64,000 bases of DNA from Cryptomeria japonica. Taxonomy: Eukaryota; Streptophyta; Pinopsida; Cupressales; Cupressaceae. The DNA lies in assembly GCF_030272615.1 (NCBI RefSeq), contig NC_081406.1, forward strand, positions 187,596,391 to 187,660,390, given 5' to 3'. The translations under genes and the position numbers were made by a program. The notes below the pieces were generated by a model. The model searched no databases, was not told where the DNA came from, and was given only the letters and a program-made list of their open reading frames with translations. How positions within the stretch are numbered: position 1 is the first letter of the stretch; every line of letters begins with the position of its first letter. Shown piece by piece: positions 32,141 to 44,300 of the stretch.

Positions 32141-35139
32141 TGGTGAGTTTATTTCTCAATTTCATTTCTCCATTGATGTATGTATTCATGCATAAATATA
32201 TTTATTTTATGGAATATTTCATCAACACACTTGTTGTGAATATAAATGTTATTTGATGAATATGGCTAGATTCTAATCTTATCACATTCCTTATGATAGA
32301 TCATTTCATGTTTATATATAAATTTGTGTAGTTCATTGATGGATTACTAAGTATGTAAAACTGATACTATAAATCATTAATGCACTTGAATGATTAGATT
32401 AGTCATTTTTCTATATTTCCTCTTGCATTTATTTCCTTGTCAATTGTGATTTTTTTGTCTTAAGATTGGCACCATTTCGATCTGTATTTGTTCTACTCGC
32501 ACTAAAATTGAAATAAATTAAAAGAAAAAACTTAGTGCAACTCATTTGCCATATCAAAATAGGGTAGGAATTCCTATCAATATTCATCAATAATTTACAC
32601 CATGGATTGTGTGGCTTGCCTTCCATCTTGCAATCATTGCATTAGTGCTCAAATCAGCTATGTGCAAGTCCATGAGGGAGTTAATTACTCTTGGTCCACT
32701 GACAACTTGGCTTCAAGACAATATATTGGGTTTAGTTGTCACCATATTGGTTATCTACTTGTTTATTTAAACCTTTGGGAACACCCTTCAAATTCTAAGT
32801 TAAGCTAAAAGAGGAGATAAAACATTCTCATTTTTTTTGCCTTCAACCATCCATATTATATGGATGTGCAGTTTGTACAATCATTGTGACGATACTAGCC
32901 TTGATAGTGAAGAATTCGTTCTAGGAGGTGGAGCTATGTTTTGGGACCCAACAAGCTTGATGGAGCCGAAGAAGTTCCCAAAATAGTAACTACTCAACAT
33001 CATCTATGAGAATGTATAATTTATGAAAAATATAAACACCAAAATCAAAAATTATCTATAACACTATGAATCGCTCAAAAAACTAGCCCATATAAAAAAA
33101 ATTGTCAAAAATATAAAACTAGTACAATCCAAAATGAAGCCTTTGAAGTTCAGTACTAAAAGAAAATTTCAATGGAGGGGTGCAAGAATAGAGGGGAAAG
33201 TGATTATGTCATGTTGATGTCATAAAAGGAATATTCCAAAAAGCCCCAAAATATTCTTTGATGTTGTAATATGTCAATACTACCATCAAAATTCGCTAAA
33301 GCAACTCTAAGCTTCCAAAATTGTTGATTTCAAATTTATAATCGGCCCTAAGCTTCCAAAATTGTTGATTTGAAATTTTTAATCGCCCTTTCCATTACAA
33401 GAAACCACTTTTGTGAGAAAATCGTGATTTTGAGATTGTAGTGGGCGGTTTTGTACCTAGAAGGGCAAAGAAGAATGGTGGTGGGTCCAAGTACAACCAC
33501 CTCTATTAGTGGCTAGAGGAGGCAAGGCTTAAAGCCATATGTTTGTCATTATCAATTGTGTTGCAAATCACCACAAGCAATGATGGTGAGGTTGTAGGTA
33601 GTTATTCCCAACCACCATTACAATAGTAATACTAAGTAAATACTATGCATGTGTGAGCCTATGTAGTACTACACTAAAAAAGTACTACATAGTATCATTT
33701 ATGGGGTTGTATAGCTCTTAAACCAAAAAAAAAATACTTCATTGAAAAAATTTATATGAAAATGGTGGTTCTTGAAATATATAAATGTGATAGCATGGCT
33801 GAATTTGACCCAAAGTAATCTAAGTCCCTACTAGATCTAGCAAGCACCTCTCTAATGAAACCATTTACAAATTAACCTATAGTGTCCAACTAAGATGCAA
33901 CAAAGGGAAAATATGACTTCATCGACTTCTCTAAACTTGATATTGAGCCCATATTTGCTATGGGAAGCTCCTAGAATGCACTCATAATTGATAAGTTAGA
34001 AAAAGAATCCCCAAAATTAATTTATTTCTCTTAAGTTTTTCTAATTATCCAAATAATTTGATCAAGAGAAGAGAATAGTCAAATTTTCAAGAGAAACCAT
34101 AATCTCTAATCCTACTTAGGACATCATCACTGCAACACCATGTTAGAACTTTTTATGAAAAAAAAAATCTACCCAAGGCCAAATGTTTGTAAGTGAATCA
34201 CAAATTGAAATTAATAGAATAATTTTATTATATTCCATATTATGAGACAAGTTATAAAGAGTAACACATACATTTTATTTTCAAACAAGCAACTCACAAC
34301 AAATTATCAGGTGTATTCCCGGATGTTCATCAGCCAGCAGTGAGAAGGGTAGGCATGAACCTCGTAGTTGATATTCGACCCTACTCTTCCCACCCATATA
34401 TGGGCCTCATCAAATAATGAATCGAGGAGATGACATTTCCAAGAGTTATGAATTAACTCTCCATCAATAAATGAGTTAACTATATCTAATTGAGACAAAT
34501 GTTGCCTTGACTAAAAAGAGGTGGAACCTAACTACTATTAATCAAGGATTGATGAGGTAGTGGTGGAACCTAACTTCTTGAATCATAAGATAATTTTAAT
34601 AATGGTAACCTTGATGAGGTTTAGCTATAGAAGGCCTATTTGTTGACAATTGCAAATGTTTATATCTATAATCTTATTGTTTTACCTATTGTTGGGCATT
34701 TTATCATTTTGTTGTCTTAGGGCCTTTTATCATTAAGAAAATAATGAAATTTTACTCTTCTATTGTTGTTATACTTGAATCACATGATAGCTTGAATTTG
34801 ATGTCTTCTATGAATGTCTCAACTTGAATCTTATTGTATGTCAATATAGACTCTCGTATCCTTGGCTACATGCTTGACCAAATGAAGCAAGCAATTTGTA
34901 ACATGGAACCTGGATTAGAGTTCTATGATGAGCATATTAGGCTTATTTTGATAGAGATGTATAAAATCAAAATCCCACTTCATATGTTCTGAGTTCTTGT
35001 AGGGCAGTTTGTATCTTTGTGATCTCTAGTTGTGGCATTGACTAGTGGGCATTTTGGCCTCATTGATATGGTTTAAGCTTTGAAACTTTAAATCAAAGAG
35101 CAACGCTCAAGGGGAGTTATTGGAAGTCAGTCCATGAAC
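32141..35139. other. no recognised gene or element
   Basis: AT-rich sequence with only short chance frames in all directions. Apart from the 41-bp duplication at 33308-33388 I see no repeats, terminal structures or coding similarity. Confidence 0.5.
33308..33388. repeat. tandem duplication of about 41 bp
   Basis: Two adjacent copies beginning taagcttccaaaattgttga; they differ by a one-base length change and about three substitutions. Confidence 0.9.
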
Positions 35140-35760
35140 TGGACTCATGGACATTGCTTTTATAGCTTGGTGAATCCCAGCTTATAAGTAAGAGATATTT
35201 TCCATAGCAAGTCAAATTATGATATTGCTATCAGGATTCAACTGTGCGGTTTTTTAGTCAAACTCATTGACCCATGATTCATGAGTAGTGGTTCACAAGA
35301 ACCCATCTCTCATGAGAATGGTTGGCACACTTGGCACTCATTGCATCTAGGTGATGCTCACAAGGGTGAAGCATTGGTCCTTCTCGGGAGGTCACCCATC
35401 CCAGTATTATTCCAACTTGAGCGTGCTTAACCATGGAGTTTCCTCCAAGGTTAAACCTACTTAGCTTGCAACCCCATTTGCAAAACCTTCAGCAAGTGTT
35501 GTGCCTTATGAACCATCCATTATAGAGCCCCTTAAGCTCATCAAGTGATAAGTAGGAGATATTTTCCACAACAAGTCAAATTATGTTATTGCTATTAGGA
35601 TTTAACTATGTAGTTTTTGAGTCATACTCATTGACCCATGATTCATGAGTAGTGGTTCACAAGAATTCATCTCTCATGAGAATGAATGGTACACTTAGCA
35701 CTCATTGCATCTAGGTGATGCTCACAGGGGTGAAGCATTGGTCCTAGGATTGTTTCAATT
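35140..35760 (-). mobile_element. Cassandra-like element or LTR pair
   Basis: Two direct copies of about 200 bases (35187-35388 and 35548-35751), offset by 361 bases, share long near-identical blocks such as tgacccatgattcatgag and ctcattgcatctaggtga. The left copy is followed by a 5S rRNA-like segment on the minus strand. Cassandra elements are short plant retroelements whose LTRs contain a 5S-derived pol III promoter, so this is the best match. The right copy lacks the 5S part and no interior domain or primer site is visible, so it is degraded or rearranged. A third short repeat piece follows at 35774-35800. Confidence 0.6.
35376..35442 (-). ncRNA. 5S rRNA-derived segment
   Basis: On the minus strand this matches the 3' half of plant 5S rRNA: GGTTAAGCACGCT (box A region) and GGATGGGTGACCTCCCGAGA (box C region) at the right distance, with a diverged intermediate element. 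The 5' third of 5S and its terminator are missing, so it is not a 5S gene; it is a promoter-bearing fragment inside a repeat. Confidence 0.8.
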
Positions 35761-35869
35761 GTGTGAATTCCAAGGATGAATCTAGGTGATGCTCACAGAG
35801 GTGAATCCTAGCTTGCTTGATGATCCTAGGGTTGTTTCGATTGTGTGAATTCCTATGTATTTGAAACCC

Positions 35870-37560
35870 TTGGAGACTTATGGCAGATTATGCAAATTGT
35901 GCATGTTGTTGGTTCTTGGGTACATCATTTTTTGGTTGGCAAAAGAGTATGATGTAAGGAAGCAATCTACCGAGCATGGATGACAACTTAATTCTCCATG
36001 AAGATCTCCACCCGTGGTCACATTTGGTTGACAAAATATTGCTGTTGATACACATTGCTTGGATGACATAAGTCAAAAACTAACTTTCCATTTAGATTTT
36101 GTTCAGGACTGACCCTCGATTTGAAAATCGTTGCTTTGAATGCACCTTTGCTACGAGTTTTTGGTTTGGCTTCAGCAAGCGCATCATGATCTTTGGAGAC
36201 ATGTTGACTTGTTATCTTAAGCTCTCATTTGTTAGAGGTAAACGTTTCTCATTTCTGCACTCGTTGCGCTCAAGAAATTGTATTTAAAAGGCAATGTTGA
36301 TGCCAAGTGTATATTAAACTGATTTGGCCCAATGAGTTATTTTTTCTTATATCCTTCTGTTATTACGTTGGAACCCAATGTATTACCAACTTTGCCATTG
36401 TCGAGATCTTTAAGCATTTGACACATACATAATTAAGATTAATATACTCATTTTGGGATTTTTCGGGTATTGCAATTATTGTATATAAAAATATGAGATT
36501 TCTACCCCATTTCATCAAAATGTACATTGACCAACAGTCTTAATTTATAGAAACATTATTTTTTAACTATTGATAGCCTACAATTATATTTTATACTCGC
36601 GGGTAGTGTTAATTGAAAATCATGGAATTTTTTACCACCACAATGCCTATATTGGATAGAAAAAAATTTAAGGGAGAAATGAAGACTTGGGAACCCGAGC
36701 ATACAAGCAAAATTGTAATGTATAAATAAGCAGCAACTTTGTAATTGTTAGATTGTGGAATTGGCTTTACAAAGACCATTGCCATGTCTCCTAATTGGGC
36801 ACCAAGTAAAATGGAAATTATGAATTTTGACCTGATTGCTTCTTTACGATGAGGTTTGATTTCTTTTTGTTACTATAGTTGCCTAAAGTTGCACAAATGT
36901 TGGCGATGTGTGAATTGTTAGATAATATTGATGAGTGAGAATGCAATTGATGATTTCAGTTTACCAGAATATTTTGGTTTTATTTCATTGCAAATAATCT
37001 CTAACCTTCTCATACATCACAGCATGAAAATTACTATGAATTAATCACAATCCGTGATACAGTGTACCTTGCAGAAACCATTTACAGGGGTCTTCAGTCT
37101 TTAGTCCTCGATGGTTAAATCACTTTTTGGATCTTCTTGTTTGTTTTAATTGATTGCCAGGCCACACTCATTCCTGTATGTATTGACTAGTAAGATTTAA
37201 ATTTCTCATATATTTTCCCATGGTGGTAAAGAATTTCATGAAAGTATCTCATAACAAATTATTAAACTATGATGCTAGCCATAAGAATGCTAAATGAGAT
37301 GTAACAATATTAAACAACCAAATTAAGTTCGTTTCCATGCAGGACAATAATAATCTTTCAGAGAGATTTCTCACAGATGTGCATTACAGCGATTCATGTA
37401 CCACACAGGAATTCCTAAATTAGCATAGAAATCAAAAGTGATTTTTTATACAACTCTGTAATCTGATGACAGCTACACTAGAAGCTTTATACACACTTTC
37501 CATCCAACGGTAACTACACTCAAGTAGGCATTGGTAAACATAACAATTCCATTACATCAA
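35870..37560. other. 3' flank of the polygalacturonase-like gene, nothing recognised
   Basis: AT-rich, with short chance frames only. The 3' untranslated region of the minus-strand gene probably extends into 37400-37817, but no clear poly(A) signal stands out. Confidence 0.4.
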
Positions 37561-37817
37561 TCCATTTACATGAAATGGAAATAAGCACTCCAGTGATTCT
37601 GGAGACAACTGTGTACATTCAAGAAGATTCAATTGTGGAAACTAATAGGCTCAACAATGATTACAAGAAGATTCAGTCCCAAACATCTGAATCTTCAAAA
37701 ATAATTGGACCCCGTCAACGAACTTCTGAATCTTTGATTGCCATTAGGCTTGCATGAAAAGCAACCCACAATAGGCCGTGGCTTAAAAAGAAACTCTCTA
37801 AATTATTCTCAACAGAT

Positions 37818-38343
37818 TCAAAAATCATAGTCTATATTTGACTCATTAAATGCTTTTGCAGGTCGAACTAGTCTCCCATTGTCATCATATAGTGCCAAAT
37901 TTTCACATGGCCTTGGAAATATGTTTCCTATTGCTTTTCCCTGAATGTAAGTACACTGAAAAATATTTTTCTTCTTGTAACTCACTCCAACATTCATATC
38001 CCTAAATTCTACATTTTTTACAGGTATTTCCTCACGACCATAAATTCTGACAGGTACACGCACCTCCGTACCATGCACACCATGAAAGTATAAGTTCTCA
38101 ACTGTTGGAAGAGCATTTGGGTCATATTTGTCATCTGGGTGTTCACCATAGTCAGTTTTAATTACAATTCCAACCCGAAGAGTGTCAAATTTTAAATTTC
38201 TGTAATATATATCACGCACATAACCCCCTCTTCCTGGGCTAGTTTTAATCCTCACACCACGTCTTGACTGCCACACAAGAATATTTTCAACTGTGACATT
38301 TGAGACACCTCCTGACATTTCACTCCCAATAGATACTGCTGCA
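37818..38343 (-). CDS. last exon of the polygalacturonase-like gene
   Basis: Begins after acceptor ..TTACAG at 38344-38345. It contains GSEMSGGVSNVTVEN, RRGVRIKTSPGRGG and the EHPDDKYDPNALP segment, and ends in a TGA stop at 37818-37820 after a Tyr-Asp-Phe tail. Confidence 0.95.
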
Positions 38344-41300
38344 CTGTAATGAAATGATAAAAAATTATGAGTATAAAAATAAATAATAACTTCATGATCC
38401 TAGAAACTGCATATAGCTGCAAAATCAGTGAATATGCAGAAGGAAAATAAAAAATTAAGGGAAGAATTCTTTACAGAAATGCAAGACAAGCTATGGCTTT
38501 GCATCTCTGCAAGCCATTTTACCTTACCTTACTCTGGATCGGAGTATGAGATTCCGGATAATAATATTTGCAGATGGTCGACCATATGATATTCCATACT
38601 GATCCCAACCACTTTTAATTGCTATGCAATCATCACCAACACTTATGTAGCTATTTTCAATGATACAATTCTGACAAGAGTCTAACAGAAATAAAGACTT
38701 TAGTACCTTTTCTATCAAAAACAATTAAATGAAAAATAAAAAATGTAGTAGATATAGTTTCCTGCTAATATGCATAATCTCTTTGCCGTTTTATATGAAG
38801 AAAATTAAGGTATCAAAAAAAAAATCAGGAAAATGCAGAAATTAAAACAACTCACAATTGTTAGCATATATTGAGTTGTATTTCCTAATTTTGAAACACA
38901 AATTTAGTAAGATAAGATTTCCCAATGAAAACATTTAACAAACTATGAACTTCAGAATTAGAAACCTGTTAACTATATAATGTGAGTGAATAATAGAATA
39001 GGAAAAGAATCGTAAATTAGTTCCATATGCCTTTAAAAATTAGGATGACATCATATGGAATTGTTCTTTAATCTTTTTTTTTTAATCCCTTGCATTCCTT
39101 ATCTGTCATTAAAAAACATTTAAAATCAAAATTTCTGTGAAAAAAAATTAATGTTCTAGAGTTGCATCTTCCTTTTAGATTTCATAGAGCTTGGGAAATA
39201 CTTAACTGCTCAACCTTAGAAACAAATATAAACGCTTACATGATCTTTTGGAATTACAATTAAAATGTCCCAGAGCAGATTGGAATGGAAGATTAGCCTG
39301 GTGGCAGAAGAAGAGAAAATGGATATAATATTTACTGGCCTTCGACATGATCCCTACCTTGACTCAATCAATGGACGTGCATATGTTACATACATTCTCA
39401 GAATTAGGCAATCAATTATTTTAGACAAAGCAAGATAAGGGTAATAAGTTAAATACCATGATATTTCTCTCAAAGATGTAGTCTATTTGGGTTAAATTTG
39501 AAATTGAGAACATCAAACAGAGAGTATATGGGCATTGGTTAAAAATTTGTGTGCAATATACAGAAATATCCAAAGTAAAATTACAGAAATATTCTTGCAT
39601 GCAAAAGATAGAATTCTAAAGAAGATTGTCTACCTGGATCAATGCCATCTGTGTTTGGAGCATCCAGAGGAGCCAAAATAGTCAAGCCACTAAGGAAAAC
39701 ATTTTTACAGTCATATGGGTGGAGTGTCCAGAATGGAGAATTACGTAGTGTGATATTTGTAATCTCAATGTCACTACTCCACATGAACTGCACAAGTCTT
39801 CCTCTTGTATGGTTCATCTGCTTTTGTCGAAACTTAGTCCACCAACTTTGCCCTTGGCCATCAATGGTCCCATTGTAACCTGCATTGATTTAAGGCATCT
39901 GTAATTCTCTTTGCTCAATTTGGGGACGATATAAGGCCACAATTCATGGATCAAATATAAAAGAAAAATACAGCATACATTATTACAGTGTACAATAACC
40001 AGGATGTCAAAATATAATGCCTTCCTGCTGAAATAAATATCCATTGCAAACCTGCTATGGTGAAAAAGTGAATCAACTCTGGGGGGCAAGTAATCCTGAT
40101 TTAAAATGCCTGATGATAAATCAAACACAAATTCTCTGAAGTTCATAATGTTAAACACTATCAGATATATCCTATAACCTAGTTAGACATTTAACATATA
40201 ACATATCAGTGTTCAATTTCAGATGGTTAATGAATTAATGAAGATGCAAAATGATATGTACTTCATTTTCCTATCATCCAAGTTGTTATGTAGACACCAT
40301 GAACAACTCACAACTTATCATGTTATATGTTAATGATGGTCATCATGTGCTCTGATTATCCAACTTTTATCTCGTATGCTCATCTGCATCAAACATGTGT
40401 CCAGGGCCCAGGTATCTGTTGTTGATGATAATCAAACAGGTTGGAGGTAGAGAAACTTGAAGTTTGTATCAAGTGTTCTTACTATAACACACCAATTTAA
40501 TCTAACCAATGTATCATATATATTTATAGTTATACAAATAATATCATGATGCATATGCTGTATATTAGTGGTTATGGAGTAGCTGACATATCGCACATGT
40601 TTCCCCAAGTTAGTTTGGGACACTCTGATATGTGTGTGTGTGAGTACGGCTTTAACCTGTCCTAATCTTATTACCCTAATGCTATTTAATATTTATATAG
40701 GTCTCAAGTCATATCATTATCAAGAGATGTTCGGTCATCTCTCATTTTTTATTCACTCTAGCTCTGGTAATTTGCCACCCTTGTGTCTCAAGACAGGTTC
40801 TAAGATGAGTACCCTGCTCCCTCAGATTGTCAAGGCGAGTGCCCTTAATCAATTATATCATGACTCATTTTCCTAAGTATATCATCAGAATGCATATTGG
40901 CCCTACTGTGGTGGCACATGATGATCATGATATTGTTGATTATTTTGCTTTTAGATTTGGCATAGAGGTGTGACACCACTACCCTCTAGCCTCACTCTGA
41001 GGTTATGGCTATTTGAATCTTTACTTAAATGGCATGGTTAACATTTACCAAATTGGGTTAGCTCTACTTATGATTCTATTGTTTTAGTAGTTAGTTTTTT
41101 TTTTCAGCTTAGGGTTTTTTGCCCTAATACTTTTCTATCGTGATTAGATGTATGTTTTGAGTCCAACTGACTAGTTTGGCCAATCATTTGCCTGATAAGC
41201 TGTTGTTTTGGTTCATGGTACAAAGAGATATATAAGAATAAAGACTGAACTAATAATGCATTTAAAGCGCACATATTTATCATACCAAGTTCTTTACCCC

Positions 41301-44300
41301 AAAGAAAGACCAATACATCTAGAAACGATACCATTACAAATTACAACATGCTTTGCCATCAATACTTGCTGTTGCCAATATTATTGCCATAACAAAAGCT
41401 TCAAAACTCCTGTTTGCTAGGTAATTGCTTATGCTGCAGGGTATTAGGGGTAACTTCTCTAGACGTGCAAGTGATCCTTATTTTGCCAAAAATGTCACAG
41501 CACTTTTATTCATCAATGTTTTAGATTGTACACTTGCACCTGCAGTTGGTCCCATTAATTTGGGCTAGAAATCTTGCCGAGTCTTGTGTATTTTCCCTCA
41601 ATTGCTAGGTTGATAGTTCCTTCAGCTTAGGGTTTCAATGATATAGAGTACCTGTTCTCATCTCCATATGAGTGAATAGTGATTCCCAACTGTCTGCTGA
41701 AGTGGCTAGGCCCAGGATTTCTGAACATAGGATCCTGAGAGATAGATTTACTGAACATAATATTAGCAGGGCACTTGGGAATATGCACCTTTAAACAAAA
41801 AGCTCTCAATGGCACCAACCCATCAGGAGAGGGAAAACCTAGATCTCTAGGTCAAGCGCCCAAAGGCCCTCTCCAACAAAGGAGGAAGGACAGCTTTTAG
41901 TGCTTCTGCCATCATAAAAGAACAACTTGACAAAGTAACAAATTTTCTCAGGGTACAATGAAGGATGGTGGCTGTTGTGAATAAGTTTCCTACAAAGTGA
42001 CTTATCACTTGTGTCTAGTGACTTAAGGGTGGTGACTGTTGTAATATCACCCACTTTCTGGTTCAATATTTTGTTGTAAGAAGTTTGCAGAGTTATTTTG
42101 CAAACAATGAATGTGTACAACAGGAAGAGTCGATGCAGGGGAGCAAGGTTAAGGGGTTAGAAAGTGTTCTCAAGGCCAAAACCTCTGCAACAACCTGTGA
42201 GACAGATGTGCTACTTGAAATATGGTTTGAACTTGTGGAGACAAATCCATATTGAATAATGAAGAAAGGCCTTGAATAGTGGAATTTGATTTTGGAAATT
42301 TCCCAGTTTTGTCGATGTAAGAGAAAGGCCTGGGGTATACCATTGCAAAAGATATAGCATTCAAAATTGTAACATGGACTAGAGCATCTCTCACCTGAGG
42401 TATACTCCACTGAAATATACATTGGGTGATGGGTGTGTGCAGGGTTACCTTCCTCACCTTCAACCGTGAGAGAATTATTTGCATTTATTACCTGTGGTAG
42501 AGCCATACTGTAGAATTGAGGATCATGAGATATGACTAAACTTTAGCTTTCTTTCTTCTACACTGATAAACTTTGAGGTGCTTGATTGTTAAAAATAATC
42601 AATTACAAATACAAGAAGCCCTATCATGATTCATGTGAGAGCACTCTTCCCCAGATTTCATCAGAAAGGAGGCATGTGATGATTGAAAGAAATATCACAC
42701 CTGAGCCAATTGTTGCAAAGAAGGGACGTTGTGGAGGTAACCCAGGATATCATAGTTTGAGCTGCATTTGAGCATGGGGGATCCTAAATTCCTTTCAACC
42801 ATACATGCACCATTAAATTATTCTTTTAAAATTAAAATTCATGAAAATTGTGTATTCTAGCAATTAAATTAGCTTGGGTTGGTTGATTTTAGTGTAGACT
42901 TGAATTAACGGTACTGTAAGTCCCTCTATAAAAAGGATGAAACACCATAGACAGTTCCTCAAAAAGGCAAGGTTTGTGATGTTGCAGAGTGGATCAAAAG
43001 GATGGGCCAATTCCACCATCTTTACCACTATTGCATCCCAAATGCTGGATCAGAATGGTTAAGCTTTTGTGCAAAGTTGGTGAGGCTTCAATTGTCATAG
43101 TTATGATAATGATAAAGGGAGAAAGGACAACTAAATAGGAAACCAGAAAAGAATGTGATGTCGAGAAAAAATTATGAGAGGAATGGGAAGTAAGGCTGGG
43201 ATAGGGAACTTTGGGATGTTCTGAAATTTGGAAATTGAGTAAAATCTTAAAATAGAATAGCATTGGAGGATGGCAAATGGAAGGGGAAATAAGGTAGTAG
43301 GGTAGGAAAATAAATATAAGTAAAAAGCTTATAATTATATAAAGAAATATGGTTGGAGGGTGGGTGAAGGTGTGAAATGCAGTTTGATGAAGATAAATTA
43401 TAACTTTAAAATTCAAAAATCTGATGCTAGGTGGGTTATGTTAAGAGTTAGCTTTTAAGACAATAAGGTGGTGATAATGAGGGCAATTAAAAAGGATAAG
43501 GCCAGGATATCTCAAAGGACAAAAATTCACTACCTAGAAGTGGCATATGCACACAGGACTTATTAAAATGATTTATAACTGATCCTGGCAAGGAATCAGG
43601 ATATGAAAAGGCAGTGGAATCTTTGTACAAATGACTAGGACAGCATTAATATGGTGTCTGAATCATAGTTACCAAAATTGGCAAAAGACAATAGGCCTAT
43701 GTTTGTGATTTTTTAATTTCTACAGTTTGACCTAGCCATTGACCAATTTTCACAGTTCTTTGGTAGAAAGTAGCAATTTTCCAAAAAACACAATTTTCCC
43801 CAAGAGATCATGATCTTTGTTTTTTCTGGATTTTCCAGGTTTTTTCTGTTTTTCTTCCTGATCTTGGCAGTAATTTTTATGTATTTGTTTATTTTTAACC
43901 CCCTCACCCAATTCTTTTTACCAATTACTAGATAATATATTTTTAACTTTTTGTTTGTCAATTTATTCCCAAGAAAGACTTTTGCTACTATAGTCTGACT
44001 AATGGCATATTTGGCCAAAAGGTCAGCCACACATTTTTTGTGTCTCTTTACACTTGCATATGCAGTACTTTGGAACTTTGTAAGAGTTGGATGGATAAAC
44101 ATCAGGGTGATATAGGTTTTGATTACCCTTCCAAATCAGTATGAGTAAGTTCTAACTTAGATACAATATGGACACATTTGGAAAAAAAACCATCTATTAG
44201 GAGGGGACCCTTGGAAGGTCCCTACTTGTATAAGATATAGACATCTTGGTAAAGAGCCAATAGTTAGTAGGGATCACTTGGAAGGTCCCATGTCAGAGGC

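Noticed and set aside
32602-32808. 68-codon plus-strand frame as a small gene
   Set aside because: No recognised motif, no introns or context that support a gene.
35376-35442. Functional 5S rRNA gene
   Set aside because: The 5' third of 5S is missing and base changes are many; it is a promoter fragment in a repeat.
42093-42506. 137-codon minus-strand frame as a further exon of the polygalacturonase-like gene
   Set aside because: Sequence has none of the GH28 motifs expected upstream, and the exon at 54790 joins the exon at 39879 in phase.
42994-43416. 140-codon minus-strand frame
   Set aside because: Low-complexity Phe/Ile/Ser/Pro composition from T/C-rich DNA; no family resemblance.
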